From assembly GCA_964023275.1 (NCBI GenBank), contig OZ029916.1, positions 27,565,587-27,629,586 on the forward strand: a DNA stretch of 64,000 bases, read 5' to 3'. The notes beneath the pieces are model-generated. The model made no database searches, was not told the DNA's origin, and worked only from the letters and a program-made list of their open reading frames with translations. The position numbers and the translations under genes were made by a program. The DNA is from Norana najaformis (taxonomy: Eukaryota; Annelida; Clitellata; Crassiclitellata; Hormogastridae). This document shows, piece by piece, positions 25,395 to 36,349 of this stretch; positions within the stretch are counted from its first letter, which is position 1, and each line of letters starts with the position of its first letter.

Positions 25395-25472
25395 AATGGT
25401 GACTACTACTCGGAGGACTATCTGCATGGCTAGGGCAGCAGTGGCGAAAGAAGTGGTTGTTGGGCGGTTCAT
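19791..25472 (-). CDS. LRRN-like neuronal leucine-rich repeat receptor (LRR-Ig-FN3-TM)
   Basis: Two coding exons join in phase 0: 25472-23880 (donor GTGCGT) and 20570-19791 (acceptor TCGCAG, stop at 19791-19793), giving about 790 residues. The order is signal peptide (1 to about 25), polyglutamine from (CAG)17, LRRNT cysteines (CPFNCAC), twelve LRRs, LRRCT (NPLHCDC), one Ig domain (LHCRA...GIYTC) split by the intron, an FN3 domain (about 573-668; DLDPDTDYEVC), a transmembrane helix (about 684-708) and a short tail. Twelve LRRs plus Ig plus FN3, and phrases such as VDGRWF and HSNPLHCDCVLRWI, match the LRRN/NLRR family of cell-surface neuronal adhesion proteins. LRIT and LRFN are alternatives with fewer LRRs. 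In-frame ATGs also exist at 25586 and 25493; 25472 is chosen because it places the hydrophobic signal at the N-terminus. A Pro/Ser-rich insert interrupts the LRRCT. Confidence 0.88.
20571..21630. other. LRRN-like gene intron, left part; no feature seen
   Basis: AT-rich intronic sequence, with imperfect GCTGGTG/GATAA repeats around 21020-21230. The intron spans 20571-23879 and also holds the repeats listed separately. Confidence 0.6.
21640..21955 (+). mobile_element. CR1-like LINE 3' end, family A copy 2
   Basis: Plus-orientation copy of the family A 3' UTR: CTTGACCTGGAACCG, then CTATCAATTTTGTTTTTGACTGAGCG and a terminal (ACGATT)n-like tail ending near 21950. Only the 3' few hundred bases are present. 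It lies inside the LRRN-like intron, antisense to that gene. Confidence 0.75.
22222..22340. repeat. Compound (TAG)n/(CAG)n/(AAT)n microsatellite
   Basis: (GTA/TAG)n at 22224-22272 passes into (GCA)n/(ACA)n at 22273-22312, then (TAG) and (AAT). It lies in the LRRN-like intron. Confidence 0.85.
22417..22612 (+). repeat. Dispersed repeat family B, copy 1
   Basis: Starts with CAGTCTTTAATTT and contains GCAGTTTCTAAACGCACGAAT and CAAATCTTCG..CACTCT. These are the same ordered words as at 23218-23690 and, reversed, at 29090-29460. The copy is cut off at about 22612, where LINE copy 3 begins. The function or class of the family is unknown. Confidence 0.65.
22617..23219 (-). mobile_element. CR1-like LINE 3' end, family A copy 3 (longest)
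   Basis: The minus strand carries an ORF of 129 residues with RSSSPSLYL, NRFMAIAATPLWNKLPPELR and a SPLVF tail, the conserved end of CR1-like ORF2 (F..A.P.LWN.LP..LR). It is followed by the family A 3' UTR and an (ATTACG)n tail at about 22620-22636. It is the copy with the most coding sequence among the five. It sits between two family B repeat copies in the LRRN-like intron. Confidence 0.85.
23218..23690 (+). repeat. Dispersed repeat family B, copy 2
   Basis: Begins CAGTCTTTGGTTTTAGTAATTATAA, close to copy 3 reversed (29090-29460), and shares CACAGTTTCTAAACGCA, CGCGCTCTCTTAACA, CCCGCTATTG and a TAATTACTGCTGACG block with it. About 470 bp are recognisable. The ORF at 23342-23689 is a by-product; copy 3 has frameshifts against it. 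Confidence 0.7.
25344..25394. repeat. (CTG)17 microsatellite encoding polyglutamine
   Basis: Seventeen uninterrupted CTG units on the plus strand are CAG on the minus (coding) strand of the LRRN-like gene. They encode 17 Gln immediately after the signal peptide. A pure CAG tract implies recent slippage and probable length polymorphism. Confidence 0.95.
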
Positions 25473-25959
25473 ACACGAGCGCACCTGTCTCATGGTCCCT
25501 GCAGACGACGATTCGTAGACAGGATATGACGGCAACGATGACTCAATGGCTGACGCCAACTGCTGCCAAGAGACGTCGCTAGACAAACCAGTTCATCGTC
25601 AGTGACTCTGCCACTAAGCGGTCTAGCAGGTGGTCGGCCGCCAACGACCGACACGTCTACTAATCATCGCAACCACTTGATAAATCCATCACAGACTTCT
25701 ACAGCAAAACTGTAAAAAAATCAGTACAGCAACGATAAACAAGAACTACCGAAACCAATAGATGAGTCTTTCTACAATATAGAAATATGATCAAGCAGCT
25801 GTGAACAGCAGCTGAGCTAACATATTATGCTGACATAATTATTAGTTGTGAAAATAACCTTACTGGACTGGAATCAAATCCATGTTGCCATATAAAAGCC
25901 ACTCCTAAGTTGCAGACTCTTTTCTCACTAATGGCAATAAAATGCAAGATAAGCAGATG

Positions 25960-26265
25960 ACAGCAAAGTGAATTTAGCAAATATTTCAATGAGATAGGAC
26001 CAAAGCTTGCTGCTGGCATTCATTAAAGGTGGGTCCCCATTTAAACACTTCTTAAACTAGCCAACAGTTTCATCCATAGACGTTGAACTGATTACTCCTG
26101 GAGAAATTACTGATATATCTTTATAGAGAATGAAGAACAACAGCCTACAGCAATAGGTGTGATGAAATCAACCCAGTTGTTGCAATACATGCTACAGAGC
26201 CGGTCTCCGTAAAGCTTTCAACAAAATTACCATAATCTCTCGAATTCGCCAATCCTTGCCTAAAA
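25960..26265 (+). mobile_element. Decayed LINE reverse-transcriptase N-terminal region
   Basis: The plus strand reads NLANIFNEIGPKLAAGIH, a typical LINE phrase preceding the RT domain, and further on AIGVDEINPVVAIHA in another frame, matching the A.G.D.I.P..... box of CR1/L2-like RTs. Several stops and a frameshift make it a remnant. 26265-26530 shows no further homology I can recognise. Confidence 0.55.
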
Positions 26266-26536
26266 CAGCGAATCGACCTTTGTCACATCTTGCTCTACCT
26301 ATATTCGTCCTAATGCATTATTGTCTGAACTGTTGGCTACTCCACTCGTCTAAAGTGCTTAATAATTCTGCAGAGACTAGCTGAACTCGCAACACGGGGA
26401 TTGCATTCAAAAGCCACATCTTAAGCAGTTTTTTCATGCTAATCTGATTTTATGTAGGCCTACTGTATCTTTTTCTATTTATTGGTGATCAATAAAGTGA
26501 CTTTGATTCAATTCAAAACTCTAAAATACAAAGTCT

Positions 26537-26665
26537 ACTACTACTATTACTACTACTACTATACTGTTACTACTATTACTACTACTACTATTACTACTAC
26601 TACTACTATTACTACTACTACTATTACTACTACTACTATTACTACTACTACTATACTGTTACTGC
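26537..26665. repeat. (ACT)n trinucleotide microsatellite
   Basis: Interrupted (TAC/ACT)n with ATT and ATACTG variants repeated as a higher-order unit (ATTACTACTACTACT) several times. Confidence 0.9.
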
Positions 26666-26669
26666 TTAG

Positions 26670-28650
26670 TACTATTTCTCTCATCCGCAGAATGTCTGTC
26701 TTTACAGTTGATATCCTCCGTTGATAGAAAAAATATTTTTGTTTTCTTTACATTGGTGTCTTTCATTACCAAACATGATTCTAGGCCTACAATATTCCAA
26801 TATCAATTCAAGGAATGTCTGTCTTACTTACCTGATGCCCCTCACCGGCTGCATTGAATCCGTTAATATAGCGCCGTCTAATCGGAGTCTTTGCTCGCCT
26901 CACCTCAACGAATCGGCATCGGTCATTATCTGGATTGGAGCCCAAACTGCGGTTGGACTGGCCATTTCCGCCGCTTCCATTTTCCCGTTAATCCGTCACG
27001 GTCTCCTCCTCCTCCTCCTCCTCCTAACATGTCTCTTCCCCTCCTCCTCCTAGGCTTCCACTTCCTGCTATCCTTCCTTCTCCAGGCGCCAGTGTCTCCC
27101 ACTTGCGGCAGTGCTTGCGAGAGCACGAGGAGAAAGAAGAGGAGGAGGGAGGGAGAGAGGAATGGATGGTTATGCTTCTTCTGTGAAGGAGCTGGATGCT
27201 TCGATCAGTCAGCTGCCGCGTTCGCCTGCAGCAGCAGCAGCAGCAGGAGCGGCATCGGCAGCCGATGATCCTGAACGAAACGTCGCTCACAGCTCATTGC
27301 CTCAGAAATCAAAACGACCAATCAGGAATATTTGCCTCTGCTTCAAGCATACTTCTATTTCGTACATGAATATGAATACATACATGTGTGCGTGTGTGTG
27401 CGTGTGTGTGTGTGTGTGTGGGAATAGAAGTACGTTATTTATACCGGCACACGAACACATTTGCATCTAGGTTCGTATACCGATACATACTGGAGACACT
27501 GGAATATACAGATATATAAGCATTGTCTTTTATATACCGGTACACAGATACATATAGGCCTATGCTCATACAGTTAAGTTCTGCTGCTGCATTCACTGCA
27601 TTGGAGGAATAGCCTGATTAGTACGAGCAATTACAGGCCTATGACACAAATATCATGGGCCAGTATAGGCCTAATATTGAAATGCAAAATGGGCCTAAAT
27701 GTAACTGAAGCTTATCCTTCTGAGATGCACAGATTTATGTCATCCACAGATATAATTATTACACACGTCTAACTTGGTCCATACATTAACAAATGAATAT
27801 CAGCCGTGAAGTTCCTATTTGCGTTGAATACCAATATGATTTCATATAAATCAGTTAGCAAATATGAGGAATATGTGCACTTTATATGCAATGCAGTTAT
27901 AAATGCAATAACTATTTTTTGTCCTTTGGATATATGTACATGTATATGTAGATGCATGTTAAAAGCCCGTCTATGTATGTAATGTGCATATTAGAACACT
28001 GGTTTTAGCCTAGCGCCTTCTAGGCCTCTCATAAGCTCTGTGATCATGGCTGTCTAACAGCTCTAGATGGGTGCGACATACGCTTATATATATATACACA
28101 TATATGTGTACATATATGTATGCATGCATATATATATATGGTCATAGGTTTGTGCTTTTGCGTCATAATGTGTGTAAAATTTCTTTTCTGAGTCTGTTGC
28201 TATTAGAAGTCGGAGATAATAGATGGCGTCGTTGTCGTCGTCTCTTACAGAAGACTGGCTGCTGCTGCCGTCGCCGCCGCTGCTGCTTTTGCTGTCGACG
28301 ATAGCGAACGTGCCGTGCCAGCGGTGACCATGGTAACGAGATGCCACAACGCCAGAATCTGGTTGCAAATCTAATCACGCTGCGCCGTTCATCCAGTCGT
28401 CTTATAGACGTCGGGCTTCTTCGGTTCTTCACGGGTCTTCGCCTCATTCTCCTCTTTCTCCTAGGCTCCCCCTCCTGCTCCTTCTTCTCCTTCCTCTCGT
28501 CCTCCTCTTCCCTCTCTTCCTCCTTCTCCTTTCTACCGCTTCACACCAAACCTCTATACTGCCTTCTCGGGTCGTATTTCGGCAGCCCACACCATGCATT
28601 TCTACCTTTCTGCGATGCTGTCTCCTCTCTCCCTCTCTTTCTGTCTCTAC
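26670..28650. other. Gene-free block
   Basis: Holds (CTC)n at 27004-27025, (GCA)n at about 27229-27247, (GT)n at 27390-27420 and several GGCCTA words at 26780-28025. (TA)n-rich DNA at 28085-28140 is followed by a (GTC/GCC)n stretch at about 28225-28300. No exon is supported. Confidence 0.6.
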
Positions 28651-28656
28651 ATCTTC

Positions 28657-28657
<1 letters not shown>

Positions 28658-28718
<61 letters not shown>
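28658..28718. repeat. (CTGT)n tetranucleotide microsatellite, 15 units
   Basis: Uninterrupted CTGT repeat preceded by a TCTC-rich flank, as at 14471. Confidence 0.97.
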
Positions 28719-28856
28719 AAATATGACCTGTGAATGTAATTTTGCTCTGCTTAGTCAGCAAGTTTTATGCGAACGTTTGTATAGGAACTTTTCGGGAGTC
28801 ACCGGGTTATTGATTTGTTTGTGCAGGCGGGGAATACATGATGGTTGGCACGTATC

Positions 28857-29045
28857 AAATGTAAGTGTACGCGTTTTTCTATAGGGGCCGTCTGAACTCA
28901 ACCCTGCTCATTTTTCAATGAATTGATCGGGTGAGATTCTTCAACAGCGCTGCCCCTTTAGATGGGTAGCACGCCATTTAAAACATCCGTTTACGGGCCA
29001 TGCTAGCCCGAGATTCAAATCTCTAAAACAAGCCACGATCGTTAT
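28857..29045 (+). repeat. Dispersed repeat family C, copy 1
   Basis: Shares the ordered words CGTTTTTCTATAG, CCTGCTCATTTTTCAATGAAT, GGTGAGATTCTT, GCTGCCC, CGCCATTTAA, CTAGCCCGAGATTCAAATC and AAGCCACGA with copies at 48450 and 48637, and partly with 60037. It is about 180 bp long and has no coding capacity. The GATTCAAAT word resembles a Pol III B box, so a SINE origin is possible but unproven. Confidence 0.75.
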
Positions 29046-29089
29046 GCGAAAATCCTCACGCACATAGACTTATACTTTAACTAATGTAG

Positions 29090-29460
29090 CTAACCGGTTA
29101 CTGGCATGTGGTTTAGGAGTCTTGTAAATGACTGGCGGCGCTATCCTGGGAGGCGGGATGACATCAGCAGTGATTCTTGCCGACGCGCATTTTATCACGT
29201 GAGCGATTACGCGGGAGACGACGCTCCTTTGATGTGAGGGGCCAGCAGGTTTTTGGAAAAACCCACGATTGCGCAATAGCGGGAGGCATGTCTTGGTTTG
29301 TCTGTTGTGTTGGGGAAATGGCCTATATAAGAGAAAGCAAATGTTAAGAGAACGCAAAGAAATGTCGTTTATAGATCCTTGCGTTTAGAAACTGCAATGA
29401 ATCAAGTACTGTTGTAATTGAACCGTTCGTTTTGATTATAATTACGAAAATGAAAGACTG
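29090..29460 (-). repeat. Dispersed repeat family B, copy 3
   Basis: The reverse complement matches 23218-23690: GTAATTATAATCAAAACGAACG, CAGTTTCTAAACGCAAGG, GCGTTCTCTTAACA, CTCCCGCTATTGCGCAATC and CACTGCTGATG. The similarity runs most of the length with indels. It has no intact ORF. Confidence 0.7.
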
Positions 29461-30140
29461 TGTGTCTTTACTCGAGCTAGTGCTACGCAACGAAACAGGT
29501 CAGTCGACGGTTCGAAGCCCGACTGTTGACAAATACGAAAAATCGTCTATATTATCTAAACTCAAGAAAGACCATTAGCAGTGGCCGCTGGTATCAATAA
29601 CTAAAGACCTACCCTTTATAAGCGATTTGGCATTTTACAGGGTGCCTCTATGAAAACAGACCATAAGGTCAGGTCGCTCTAAGTTCGTGGTTCGTTTATT
29701 ATTAGCCTAGGACGATATTAGCATCGACACAATAGTATAAATCAACAAATGTGCAGCTTCTGCTTCAGCATTTTGTCAGCACATAACCTTGAAATAATCT
29801 TCGGTAAAGGTAATTTACAAGACAGTTATAAGACGGAGTGGAGAGAGGGTGTGGGAGGAAGAGATACAGATGAAGAGAGACGGAAACAACAAAGATACAA
29901 AGACAAGAACGGAGAGATAGAAGGATAAACACACAGAGACAAAACGACAAAACCAACGGGGATATAAGCATAATACAAAAACCCATACGAAGACACAGAT
30001 AGACAACGATAAATAGACAAATACAGAGATAGAGATAAGGAGAAAAAGAGTAGCGAGAATAGTGACAGTGACACAGAGACATCGCAAGTGAACAAGAGGG
30101 TCAGAGACAGATAGGGAGACTGAGGGGCACAGACAGACAG
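29460..30140. other. No gene; one tRNA-like T-arm and an AGACAC-type repeat
   Basis: At about 29492-29516 the sequence CAGTCGACGGTTCGAAGCC forms a T-arm-like stem-loop with a B-box match but without a tRNA body. 29830-30140 is a degenerate AGAGACA/GACAAAC repeat like those at 4500 and 9800. Confidence 0.5.
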
Positions 30141-30147
30141 AGTCGCA

Positions 30148-30154
30148 TAAAGGA

Positions 30155-30202
<48 letters not shown>
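30148..30202. repeat. (GA)n microsatellite
   Basis: Approximately 25 uninterrupted GA units. Confidence 0.95.
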
Positions 30203-30205
<3 letters not shown>

Positions 30206-30465
30206 TGATGCATAGGGTGTATGACATATCCCTTCAAATCGAGTGAATAATGTGACTGTGTAGGGATGCAGACCTAAGCCTCTCTTAATAGAACGACGGA
30301 TGAGGATTTTAAGTCTCAGAATGTCACGTGACGTGACACCGGAAGATGAATGGACGACGTCCGTCGTAGAAGACGAAGGCTGAGAAAAATATACAACATA
30401 ATAAGAATCAACAAAGGCTCTACACTGACACGACACCACTCTCGCAGGAACCACGTCCGTGTGCG

Positions 30466-30568
<103 letters not shown>

Positions 30569-30659
30569 GAATGTATATAATTATTATATAGCCTAAATGA
30601 AAACTGTTGGCTTTATATAAGCCTATTTATTAGGGCTTATTACAGGATATTGGTACACA

Positions 30660-32325
30660 ACATAATTAGGGGCAAACGGTCGCTATAGAAAAACGTGTAC
30701 ATTTACATTTACCTTTATAATTACAGGTCAATATAACATGGAAGTATGGAAGACCGTAAACATTAGCAAAGGTACAATCAGGGTAAATCTTGCCATGTCC
30801 CATATTTGAGTTAGGCCTAAGGGCACATCGACGAGTTGCCCCAAACGTTTCGATGATGGCTCCACACAGAAATTTTAAAGTAAAAACCGCTATGATATAC
30901 TGTTAAAGGAAATAAAGAAGGAACTATAGGAAAACTAGACAGAAAAGTTGCCAACATCAAAATTTGAAGTTGGTATAGCTAGGACAGCAAATAGCCTACT
31001 GGCCGGAAAAGATGAATGACAAAAGAATTGAAAACGGTAATCAAAAATTTTAGCGACTAGGAAGGAAACTTGAAACTGGCTTCCGAAGTCTTTAAGTCTC
31101 GAAGCCTAAAAAGGTCCTCATGAGAACAGTCTTTGGTTCAAAACTTCTGGATCCGGCCATGCACATTTGGCCTATATTTCGGTTATGGCCTACATGAGAA
31201 AAATCAGAACGTGTACGGGGTGTAGGCTACATATCGTATTATCGCACGAGGATGATTGATAGGCACAGATTACAATTCTGATCGAATAATCTATCAATCT
31301 TTTCCAGGCGGAGGAGGAGGAGGAGGAGGAGGACGAGGAGGTGGCGGAAACTTCGCCTCCAGTGATTCGACTGGGCTGTACATCGGTGCGCTGTCATCGC
31401 ATCACCTTTTTCATTAGTGCAAGGGCTCTCAGTTACTGATGAACACCGGGCATCGATATCCCCACTGGGATGTCTTCTTCTTCGTCGTCGTCATCTTCTT
31501 CTCTAATTCTTGTTTTTGTTCTTGTTCCGTAATTTCAAAAGTTTTTAAGACAAAAAGGATCTAATCAAATTTGTGGTGCAAATAGCTGTATTACTCAGTG
31601 GGTTATGAGTAAAACAAAAATAGTTAGTTCTCTTGTTGCATATTTTTGACCCAATTTAACTGAAATTCCTTACGGGATCCATCTCGCCCCCAAGTCCTCC
31701 TACGCATTTTTATCTTTCAAAGCATTCTTCCATTTTATTTATTTCTACTCATTCCCTCCCTTCTCTTCTTCGTCGTTCAACACCGCCCCTCTCATTCACC
31801 TCTGTCATCTACGATCTAACACCAATCCCGAGAAAGACCTTATCACAGTTCTTGGAACATTCAGAGTCTTCCATCATCGGATGAGCCGTTAAATCCACCG
31901 CATCGAATCCTCTGGAGACCTGGTTCCAAGTGCCATTTAACGCCTAAGTCGACGCAGTCATCCTCTACCAACCAGAAAGCCAATGCCCTCAAGCGGCCGA
32001 AGATTGTCTTCCACTTTACGTCCCTGTTCGAGCGATGTACGGGTCGCGTAGACGGAAATTTAATAAAATATTCATTAGGTCATTTTGCTGGCTTTGCTAC
32101 GACTTGCGTCCCCGAAGACCCAAGGACAGTGGGTCAAATTAGTTTCAGTTTGACAGGCGATACGACTGTGAGGAAAAGTCTTCAGTATGGACGACTTTAT
32201 TATATGAAGGGTCGGAGAACGTTAAACTTTCTGACGAATGCGAAACTCACTGGGGCTTCGACATTTGCTGCATAGGTTTCGCCTTTTGCATTAACTAGCA
32301 CCGCCATTGTAATTGTAGATTCAAA
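30660..32325. other. No gene; fragment of repeat family C and a (GGA)n tract
   Basis: 30678-30715 is a reverse-complement fragment of the start of repeat family C (TCGCTATAGAAAAACGTGTACATTTACA). (GGA)n lies at 31307-31342 and TTCTTCGTCGTC words at about 31472-31500. The rest has no recognisable homology. Confidence 0.55.
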
Positions 32326-32330
32326 GATCA

Positions 32331-32465
32331 AGGGCGGATCCAGGATTTCAGCACGGGGGACCACATGGCGAGCGCTAGCCTATATGGGGGTCTGGGGTGA
32401 AGCCGCCATTGGGGTCCAGAGGCAAAGCTGGTCGGGGATCAAAGGCGAAGCCCCCTTGAAGCTGA
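32331..32465 (+). repeat. G-rich dispersed repeat (GGGCGGATCCAGGATTT type)
   Basis: Begins AAGGGCGGATCCAGGATTTC and continues with GGGGTCTGGGGTGAAGCCGCC, then two further GG(T/A)..GG..GAAGC units. It resembles the fragment at 12155. Such elements are common non-autonomous repeats in animals. The class is not determinable here. Confidence 0.5.
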
Positions 32466-32879
32466 GAGTTTTTTTGTAAAATTCGTTATTTTGGGCTTAG
32501 GTTCTTTCATTGTATTCAAGCCCATCTATTCGGCTTGATACACACATTGCTGCACAACCTAATCAAAAGCTGGCAATGGTTAGGCTAATACTCCAGCATA
32601 GTACTGAAATTATGTAGATGACCTCTCGAGAAAATCCGGGCTGGAAAAACGAAAAACCCTTAATTAAATTTTAAAATCTGAAATAACAGTTCTGTACTAA
32701 TATCTATGTAGGCGTGCAAACAAGTGTGTACCACTTTTAGTAGGCCTATGTGCTACTAACAGGTCTCGGTGTTCTTACAGGTTAACTTTAAAAACGAATT
32801 TTAATGATAGCTACTCTTGCAAAGTGATTTCACAAGCATATATTTGTTACTTCATGATTCAACATTTAGAAAGCATAGG

Positions 32880-33352
32880 CCTATCTACTTGACCACTCAC
32901 ATCAGTCTCAGCAAGTTTCTAGTGACCGGATCACGGACTAGGCCTACTGCAGCGCCAGCAACGGCATTTTGTAGATTTTCAACTGAAAACCATTCAATAA
33001 CAGCTGCTCCACCCCTCTGGAAAAACTCCCACCAGAATAACAATAATTAATTAACCCATCCTATGAACTCGCCAACACTTCACCCCTTGCAATCTCTGCG
33101 CAGGCCTTCCACTCAAAATTGAAAACACTTCTCTTTCGCAAATCCTATCTGATTCCTCCTCTTCCCCGTGTCTGTCTTGCCGCTCCAGTTCTAAACACCA
33201 TCCACTGTAGCCGTCTGTCTGCTTGCCTGACCCTTTCGTCTTGACCTGGAAATAAATCAAAACCTACCTGCCTAACGATTTTGTTTTGACTGAACGACTG
33301 AACAGCGTTCTTTGGGCGCAGTAGATCTCTTGAATTTAAGATTACGATTCAT
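32880..33352 (+). mobile_element. CR1-like LINE 3' end, family A copy 4
   Basis: Plus-strand frames show ITAAPPLWKNS, then NSPTLHPLQSL and a KTLLFRKSY-like tail, followed by the family A 3' UTR (GTCTTGACCTGGAAATAAATC, GATTTTGTTTTGACTGAACG) and an AGATTACGATTC end near 33350. It is 5'-truncated and frameshifted. Confidence 0.8.
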
Positions 33353-33632
33353 GGTCCTGCATGTAGCTTTTTGACCCAATTCCGAAATGAAATGAAGTAC
33401 GACTGTTCCTTTATGCTTTCCGTCATCTCTTTCTTTTCTTTCTGAGCTCCTTATATATGTGTTCAACTCCTTCATTTCCAAAGAAATCATATAATTTCTA
33501 TACAGAATTTAACAGACTATCCAATATCCTGGTACTTGCTTAGTCCTTCTGTGCAGCTCAGCACATCAGGCGACGCACCTTCTCCATCTCTATCGCCAGT
33601 CTTCCTGCCTCGTTCCACGACACATAATGCCA

Positions 33633-33668
<36 letters not shown>

Positions 33669-34790
33669 CAGGGCCATGGAGATCTAAATACTAGATTTAG
33701 ATGTTCATGAGCAGCGTTCACGATTAGGGAAACTGACTTAACAGTAGGAATATAATCCGCATATACATAAATGGTTGCACCTGTTGAAATATGATACTGA
33801 GACAGAGAGACACGTTTGTCTCTAACAGCATGTGCTTTGTAAAATGAATGCAACCACAAAACTTTGTAATTTGTATTTTATGGTTTTTATATTGTGTGTT
33901 CTAGCCCTAGTTTATATCTTCCATCCCAATACAGCAGACAACATGGACATGGTTCCCCGAGATCCGCTCTTGTGAATGATTACTCTCTTCAAATTCTTCG
34001 TTTCCACATACTATGTTTGATCTCTGTTTTGTATACAAGTACCTTAACCTCACTGTCGTTAAAAGATTCAATCTGTTTCTCCGAATCTGTGTCCATCATC
34101 ATTTTCCAGTATCAGTTTCAGAACTTACTGCACTGCATTTCATCCTGGTCCTTTATACAGCTGCCCACTTGCACTTCATCCAATCTGCCTTTCGCATCTC
34201 TCTGTCAATTTCGTCTGCACTTCTCCAGTATATCTGTACACAGGTAAAATAAGATATATCCAAGGTTCAATTAATGACAGTGATAGGGTTATTTTCTTGT
34301 CACTGTTTCAGACCATTCCCTACACGACTATGGTCCAACATCCCATAGGAAAAAACTAGTCTTCTGCATTAATGCGTAATTAAGACGGATTGATGAAGGA
34401 GACCTTTCCCAAAGCCCACAAACCTCTTGTGTTGCATGCCATGGGGTCCGATGATGAAATGGTGATCAAGGACGGATCTGCTTTGGGGAGACAACCTGAC
34501 AATGTCAAATCGTCTTTAGAAAAGAAAAGGTGCACACAAAAAGGCAAATGATAAAAGGCTTAAGAAATCCTGAAGACTTAAAATGGTCTTATAAGTCAGG
34601 CTCAAAAAAATGTTTAAGTGTTATCTGTAAATTTCTGCGAGAGTGACGTCTCTACTACCTGCCGACAGTCATACCTCCACCACTGTTCGCTCACAAATTG
34701 CACCCTGGTTTTGTCCATATGTCGTTTTTTCACATCAGTCCAACTGGGACTCATGTGAATAAGTCCTAATCAAATGTACACCTTTCACAC
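33353..34790. other. No recognised gene; (TA)n at 33636-33665
   Basis: AT-rich intergenic sequence with a (TA)n microsatellite. The overlapping plus ORFs at 33894-34252 lack identifiable domains and good splice context. Confidence 0.55.
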
Positions 34791-34795
34791 TCATC

Positions 34796-34910
34796 TGGGG
34801 TCGTCCACGAAGGACGTCCGCAAAGAGGGAGGATGAGGTCATGCAAATCCGGACAAGGAGGGATGGGGCTAAGGTCTATACGGACGTCTGCATATAATCT
34901 GGTACATGTA
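34796..34910 (+). repeat. Possible DNA-transposon end (GGGGTCGTCCAYnAnGGACGTC)
   Basis: Starts GGGGTCGTCCACGAAGGACGTCC, nearly the same as the left end of the element at 46129. GGACGTCTGCA near 34880 matches an internal word of that element. No matching right terminus is clear. Confidence 0.4.
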
Positions 34911-35128
34911 CAAAGCAAAATGTGCCTCGTCTTCCCTCGTGCAGTCCTTTGGGTTCATTATCTTCCAGTGACCAGTGCAATTCTGAAGCATTAGTCAATA
35001 AACATTACAACTGATGAAAAATAAAATATATATAGACAGTTCAACTGATTTTTTCGGTTCCACTTCACAGATGTCTAAGTTTCTAATCTCCAAACAGCCC
35101 TACACTGACAAGCAGTTAAATAAGTCTA

Positions 35129-35195
35129 CTACTTTTAATAGAAACTACTTTTAATAGAAACCACTTTTAATAGAAACCACTTTTAATAGAAACCC
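35129..35195. repeat. Four tandem copies of a 16-bp unit
   Basis: CACTTTTAATAGAAAC is repeated four times, with one T/C variant in the first two units. It is a small local duplication without coding relevance. Confidence 0.9.
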
Positions 35196-35909
35196 GTTAG
35201 TAAGCTTCCAATTTAATTTCTCTGTATTTTCAACAACCACTTGTGAAAAATACATTACATAAAACACAAACTTTAATTAATCTTACAAAAATAGTCAAAT
35301 ATCTGCAAAGCTGAGATCTTAAAGAAAGTTACAGAGGAGTTTCAAGTAAATTCTGATTATAATGGTAATAAACTAACCCCAGTATCTTCCAGCACCTTGA
35401 CAATTTACATGTATTTTTAATAATTACAAATATTCGTGCTTTCCATTCTCTGTGCTGAAAATTGCTGCAGGTCTTCACAAATTTTGGCTGCACAAGAGTG
35501 ATTCACATTTATGTCCCTTGTGACTGCCCTTATTCTTGTGAATTATATAATTCACCCCCATTTGGAGTTGGGGAGTAATTGTAAATAGATTAAATCTATC
35601 AAAATAAAAAATTTATGAGTGTTCAATGGACAGTACATTTTGTGAAACACTTGGGCAAAATGAGCTGAAACTGGTGATGATGCATGTTTTAAACCTGCAT
35701 ACGTAACAGTAATCCACATGATTAACATGTGCCAAATTAAGGAAAAATATAAATATAAGCAGGTGGTAGCAGCAACGAAGAACAGAAGTGATCATACCAA
35801 ACAAACAGGAACACAGTAATAGAGGAGTCATAAAGTGGAATTATCAAATAGAAGATGGGAAAATCTATACGGTCAGGTGGTTTGAAAGGCCTATCTCATT
35901 TATGTCATG

Positions 35910-36344
35910 TCATGTAATCATCTCTGGACTGGATCCAGTCGTTGATTTCTCTATGACATCCCTCCACAAATCCCGTCTCCCGGCCATCTCTTCAAGGGTC
36001 ATTCTCCGTCTGCCCTCCGTTTTCCCATAGATAGTAACTCCGGCACCTTTCAGATCCTCTTCAAGGCAATCTATCCATCTTCTTTTCGGTCTTCCCACTG
36101 CTCTCTTTCCGTCCGGTTTGTATGTAAAGATTTTCTTTGGATTGCGGTTCTCCTCCATCCTCAGGACATGTCCTGCCCACTTCATTCTTCTTTTCTTGAT
36201 CATATTGCTTATCAATGGTTGCTGTGTTCGTTGTCTAATACTCTCATTCGTTACATGGTCCTTATAGCTAACTCTTAGTATTCTTCTGAGCCATTTGTTT
36301 TCTGCTGCATTCAGTTTCTTCTCCATTGCTCTTGTAATACTCAT
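35910..36344 (-). mobile_element. LINE ORF2 C-terminal fragment with an uninterrupted 144-codon frame
   Basis: The frame carries LNAAENKWLRRILRVS, KKRRMKWAGHVLRMEE and GKRAVGRPKRRW, the signature tail found after the RT domain in many animal non-LTR retrotransposons (KW.GH..RM, GKR..GRP..RW), and ends with RRDLWRDVIE. Unlike every family A copy in this window, it has no stop or frameshift across 144 codons, which suggests a younger insertion of a different LINE clade. RT and endonuclease domains are absent, so it is 5'-truncated. Confidence 0.85.
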
Positions 36345-36349
36345 TTAAG

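Noticed and set aside
29492..29516. tRNA gene suggested by GGTTCGAAGCC
   Set aside because: Only the T-arm is present; no A box, anticodon arm or acceptor stem.
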